Assembly: GCA_046758065.1 (NCBI GenBank)
Contig: JBHHZM010000167.1
Location: 1-5,898, forward strand
Origin: JBHHZM01 sp046758065
GTDB lineage: Bacteria > Pseudomonadota > Alphaproteobacteria > JAAXGF01
Reading direction: 5' to 3'
DNA length: 5,898 bases
Each line of letters opens with the position of its first letter. Position 1 is the first letter of the stretch. A model generated the notes under the pieces. It had not been told where the DNA came from and did not search any database. It saw only the letters and a program-made list of their open reading frames with translations. Below, one piece after another: positions 5,812-5,898 of the stretch. A program made the position numbers and the translations under genes.

Positions 5812-5898
5812 CGGTGGGAGACCGGACGCCGACCCAGGCCGTGACTCGTTACGGCTGCTTCCTTCCGGACCTGACCGGGTTGGCGAGGGGCCTGTCCG
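5812..5898 (-). ncRNA. ffs: Signal recognition particle RNA, small bacterial type (4.5S), 3' part; 5' end outside window
   Basis: SRP RNA binds Ffh and targets ribosomes making membrane proteins to FtsY. The minus strand from 5876 to 5853 holds the hallmark domain IV hairpin: it begins GGTCAGGTCCGGAAGGAAGC and ends AGCC, with the GGAA tetraloop and the asymmetric and symmetric internal loops that bind the Ffh M domain. Flanking pairs extend the rod: CTCG (5887-5884) with CGAG (5848-5845), AGGCC (5893-5889) with GGCCT (5840-5836), and CGGAC (5898-5894) with GTCCG (5827-5823). An 8-base 3'-side bulge between the last two suggests that the outer pairing may change once upstream sequence is included. 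The 3' end near 5812 is estimated from the CTCCCACC segment, which resembles the end of E. coli 4.5S RNA; it could be off by about 5-10 bases. No intrinsic terminator separates it from dnaX. Confidence 0.93.

Noticed and set aside
4144..5844. A 566-codon plus-strand open frame running opposite almost all of dnaX and into ffs
   Set aside because: It lies antisense to a textbook DnaX, has an Arg/Gly/His-rich composition typical of antisense frames in GC-rich DNA, has no recognisable domain, and would run over the SRP RNA.

Overview
The window is a GC-rich stretch of bacterial chromosome carrying only housekeeping genes. Gene content, gene order and protein style (Fmt with a TQPPRPAGRG loop, an RmuC gene between recR and def, a short SRP RNA beside dnaX) suggest an alphaproteobacterium. 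The genus cannot be read from this sequence. I see no mobile element, CRISPR array, tRNA or integration scar.

Layout from right to left, following the minus strand. The right edge holds the 3' part of the small SRP (4.5S) RNA gene ffs, cut by the window end. About 40 bases later dnaX (DNA polymerase III clamp-loader subunit) begins, followed by ybaB/ebfC (nucleoid-associated protein, overlapping dnaX by 4 bases) and recR (recombination mediator). This ffs-dnaX-ybaB-recR order resembles the scr-dnaX-yaaK-recR order of Bacillus subtilis. Next comes rmuC, the only plus-strand gene. It is convergent with recR (6-base gap) and divergent from def. Left of it, def (peptide deformylase), fmt (methionyl-tRNA formyltransferase) and a partial truA (tRNA pseudouridine synthase) form a tightly packed minus-strand operon with 2-base gaps.

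The genes fall into three working groups. Fmt and Def add and remove the formyl group of the initiator methionine, and TruA modifies tRNA. DnaX, YbaB, RecR and RmuC act on DNA replication, repair and nucleoid structure. SRP RNA targets nascent membrane proteins. Coding sequence fills almost the whole window; the only gap of any size is the 128-base def/rmuC divergent region, which holds a good sigma-70-type promoter candidate for def.

I found no undescribed system. The points worth a second look are small: a GNRA-capped hairpin in place of a ribosome-binding site at the def/fmt junction, an atypical core motif and an 8-G tract in rmuC, a perfect 9-bp inverted repeat in rmuC, a terminator-free convergent junction, and the close join of ffs to dnaX.
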